This document shows, one piece after another, positions 5,107 to 6,770 of a stretch of DNA of 6,770 nucleotides. The translations under genes and the position numbers were made by a program. Numbering within the stretch: position 1 is the first letter of the stretch; every line of letters starts with the position of its first letter. Source of the DNA: JBBRMY01 sp038230595 (GTDB lineage Bacteria; Bacteroidota; Ignavibacteria; Tepidaquicellales; Tepidaquicellaceae); assembly GCA_038230595.1 (NCBI GenBank), contig JBBRMY010000132.1, forward strand, positions 1 to 6,770, given 5' to 3'. The notes below the pieces were generated by a model that was not told where the DNA came from, searched no databases, and saw only the letters and a list, made by a program, of their open reading frames with translations.

Positions 5107-5748
5107 ATGAAAGAACTTTTAATACCTGTAAATCCATTTTCAATGAACTGCTACATTTACTTTGATGAAAAAAGTAAAGAAGGAGTTATTTTTGATCCTG
5201 CTGCATATACTGCTGAGGAAAAAAAGCACATTAAATATCTGATCTCAGATAATAATATCAATATAAAATATATTATAAATACTCACGGTCATATTGATCA
5301 TATCCTTGGGAATAAGTTTGCAAAAGAGGAATTCAAAGTTCCGATTCTATGCTCTGATAAAGACAAATATTTTTTTGATAAAGTAGAGGAAACAGCGAAT
5401 ATGTATGGAGTAGTTCTTGAAGATCCGGGCGAACCTGATGAGAATATTAATGAGGAGAGCAAAATAAAGATCGGAGATATAGAATTTAAGATCCTTCACA
5501 CTCCGGGGCATTCACCCGGAAGCCTGAGTTTTATAGACCATAAAAACAAAAAGATCTTTTGTGGTGATGTAATTTTTAAAAATTCTATAGGAAGAACTGA
5601 CCTGCCTTTCGGAGATTATGATGAGCTAATGCTTTCGATACAAAAGATTTTCGATGAGACCGGTGATGATTACGAATTATTTCCCGGGCATATGGAGCCG
5701 ACAACTGTTGGTGAAGAGAAGAGGAATAATCCGTTCCTGAATGAATAA
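5107..5748 (+). CDS. Metallo-beta-lactamase-fold hydrolase, glyoxalase II-like
   Basis: A cytoplasmic two-metal hydrolase of 213 residues. The metal ligands are in place: THGHIDH (His60, His62, Asp64, His65), HTPGHSPGSL with His135, FCGDVIF with Asp154, and FPGH with His195. GRTDLPFGD (162-170) is typical of the short glyoxalase II-like group (YcbL and relatives), which lacks the long C-terminal glutathione-binding domain of classical GloB. A thioester or similar substrate is likely but not proved; rhodanese-linked persulfide dioxygenases are related but have a different ligand set. The ATG at 5107 gives MKELLIPVNPFSMNCYIY, the normal family start. It is a single gene, divergent from smpB, ending 27 bases before a strong terminator. 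Confidence 0.9.
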   Translation: MKELLIPVNPFSMNCYIYFDEKSKEGVIFDPAAYTAEEKKHIKYLISDNNINIKYIINTHGHIDHILGNKFAKEEFKVPILCSDKDKYFFDKVEETANMYGVVLEDPGEPDENINEESKIKIGDIEFKILHTPGHSPGSLSFIDHKNKKIFCGDVIFKNSIGRTDLPFGDYDELMLSIQKIFDETGDDYELFPGHMEPTTVGEEKRNNPFLNE

Positions 5749-5775
5749 ACTAAATATGAAATTCCGTTTCAAAAC

Positions 5776-5811
5776 AAAAAAGCCTTTGAATTATTTTCAA
5801 AGGCTTTTTTT
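5776..5811. terminator. Bidirectional intrinsic terminator between convergent genes
   Basis: AAAAAAGCCTTTGAA (5776-5790) and TTCAAAGGCTTTTTT (5796-5810) make a perfect 15-bp stem with the 5-nt loop TTATT, with A/T runs on both sides. It serves the hydrolase on the + strand and the small secreted-protein gene on the - strand, whose stop is at 5834. Confidence 0.93.
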
Positions 5812-5833
5812 ATTTTGATAAATTAGATCAAAT

Positions 5834-6352
5834 CTATTCCACAGTAAAGCTATTGGCAATTTTGCTTATTTCATCTTCAGTCTTTGAATTATATGAAGCT
5901 GCTGAAGTAATAAATCTTAGCATATAAGCATAATTTTGTTTATCTGTATATTTCGTACGATAAAAATAAATGTTTTCTACAAATTCGTTATCCTTATACA
6001 TAGCTTTTCTTATTTCATAAGTCCCCTTATCAGTATCCGTATAATCCCCGGATTTAGACGGAATATTCAGAGTAGCATCTTTTTCAAGAGTGTAAACCAG
6101 GTCTTCAAGATTTTTTATATTGTCAACCTTGAATGCTATTACCATTATTGCATTTTTCCCATCCTTCTTATCAAAAGAATATGAGATCGCATCTTTTTTA
6201 TTTGTTTCCTCTGATTTTGTCTTCGACCAGTCGGAAGCAAGCTTTATCTTAAACTTGTAATTATCGTCGGAAAAAGAGCTCTGTGCAAAGCTGCTTTGTA
6301 CGGCGATAAGCAAGAACAATGATAATAGTCCCCCAATTAATTTTATTTTCAT
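5834..6352 (-). CDS. Small secreted protein of unknown function (PsbP/DcrB-like?)
   Basis: The product is 172 residues with a classical signal peptide: MKIK, a hydrophobic core GGLLSLFLLIAV (7-18) and a likely cut after SFA (residue 23). There is no lipobox cysteine. The mature part, about 149 residues, begins SDDNYKFKIKLASDWSKTKSEE. It continues with alternating strands (AIMVIAFKV, VENIYFYRTKY, AYMLRFITSA) and ends in a helix and strand, EDEISKIANSFTVE. The pattern of an N-terminal YxFxIxxPxxW-like strand and a closing 'I..SF' resembles the PsbP/DcrB/Mog1-type fold. That is an impression; no function follows from it. The start at 6352 lies 25 bases behind the M48 peptidase stop with no Shine-Dalgarno, so the two probably share a transcript and both act outside the cytoplasm. 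Confidence 0.7.
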   Translation of the reverse strand: MKIKLIGGLLSLFLLIAVQSSFAQSSFSDDNYKFKIKLASDWSKTKSEETNKKDAISYSFDKKDGKNAIMVIAFKVDNIKNLEDLVYTLEKDATLNIPSKSGDYTDTDKGTYEIRKAMYKDNEFVENIYFYRTKYTDKQNYAYMLRFITSAASYNSKTEDEISKIANSFTVE

Positions 6353-6377
6353 TATATCGTTTTATATGTTTTTTTTA

Positions 6378-6770
6378 TTAATGTAATTTCGATTTAATAT
6401 CGTTGTAAACTTCTGTATTCAATCCTCGTGTGGAGTCAAGTTTAACACCCCATCTTTTCATTGTTTCATTAACATTATCTATTCTGTCCTGAGGAAGCGG
6501 ATGAGTTGCTAATAATCTGTCAAGTCCGCCGGGTGTTTGTCCTTTTCTTTTTTGTTCTGCTCTGATCTTATAAAAGAAATTTATGATCGCACCGGGATAA
6601 TATTTTGTCGGTGCAAGAGACTTCATAGAAAAATCATCAGCTTCTTTTTCATCTGATCTGCTGTTTGCTAGAAATCCAAGACCTACAAATAAGTTTGCTC
6701 CGATCTGAGCAAGAGTGCTTGGATTATTTCCAAGTACCAGTCCTAAGATCATACTTACTCCATAATAAGA
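6378..6770 (-). CDS. M48 family metallopeptidase, C-terminal part (partial)
   Basis: The frame is open to the right edge of the window (residues SYYGVS before the first internal Met at 6752), so the true start lies outside. About 130 residues are visible. SRSDEKEADDFSMKSL contains the E-x-E-A-D element in which the first Glu supplies the third zinc ligand of M48 peptidases. ATHPLPQDRIDNV is the conserved C-terminal THPxxxxRI motif. The HEXXH helix must lie outside the window. A glycine-rich, hydrophobic start (GVSMILGLVLG, then LAQIGANLFVGLGF) fits the region between the two motifs. Family members are membrane-bound or periplasmic quality-control proteases (HtpX, BepA/YfgC, Oma1-like); the end without TPR repeats suggests a short, secreted-type member. 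The stop is TAA at 6378-6380. Confidence 0.88.
   Translation of the reverse strand, partial: SYYGVSMILGLVLGNNPSTLAQIGANLFVGLGFLANSRSDEKEADDFSMKSLAPTKYYPGAIINFFYKIRAEQKRKGQTPGGLDRLLATHPLPQDRIDNVNETMKRWGVKLDSTRGLNTEVYNDIKSKLH

Noticed and set aside
5936..6184. An 82-codon + strand frame opposite the secreted-protein gene
   Set aside because: Antisense to a gene with a clear signal peptide; composition is that of reversed AT-rich coding DNA.

Overview
The window is AT-rich bacterial DNA with short intergenic spaces and mostly no Shine-Dalgarno sequence ahead of start codons. Together with the protein styles (type-2 TyrRS, a lipoate ligase beginning MLFIDNKNITD, a pyruvoyl-dependent arginine decarboxylase) this suggests the Bacteroidota/Chlorobiota/Ignavibacteria group. 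The assignment is an impression from the sequence, not a phylogeny.

Layout. On the + strand, the last 75 residues of an MFS-type transporter (1-228) run two bases ahead of a lipoate-protein ligase (231-1148). The ligase is cut by an in-frame TAA, yet the same frame continues for 29 codons (to 1238) that read like the missing end of the family's C-terminal domain. A 169-bp gap between convergent genes holds three unrelated palindromic repeats. On the - strand follows a membrane histidine-motif hydroxylase of the sterol desaturase/fatty acid hydroxylase family (2256-1408).

The largest non-coding stretch (2257-2711) is dense in structure. It has two degenerate copies of a GAGACGC palindromic repeat with another repeat fragment between them, a bidirectional terminator, an isolated tRNA-like T-arm plus 3' acceptor strand, a 20-bp-arm AT-rich inverted repeat, a 16-bp perfect palindrome, and the terminator of the next gene. 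The tRNA-like piece has no 5' half nearby and may be a scar of an integrated element or a decayed RNA gene.

The - strand block smpB (5058-4603), tyrS (4602-3391), pdaD (3257-2712) covers ribosome rescue, tyrosyl-tRNA charging and agmatine/polyamine synthesis. smpB and tyrS abut as TAAATG and are surely co-transcribed. pdaD sits behind a third GAGACGC repeat, with its own near-consensus promoter, a Shine-Dalgarno and a TTG start.

Divergent from smpB is a glyoxalase-II-like metallo-beta-lactamase-fold hydrolase (5107-5748), closed by a strong bidirectional terminator. Converging on it from the right edge is a pair on the - strand: the C-terminal part of an M48 metallopeptidase (cut by the window) and, 25 bp downstream, a small secreted protein.

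Most genes are ordinary housekeeping or accessory metabolism. I see no clear new multi-gene system. The points that most deserve a second look are the interrupted lplA, the tRNA-like scar with its long hairpin, and the number of different palindromic repeats packed into the intergenic spaces.
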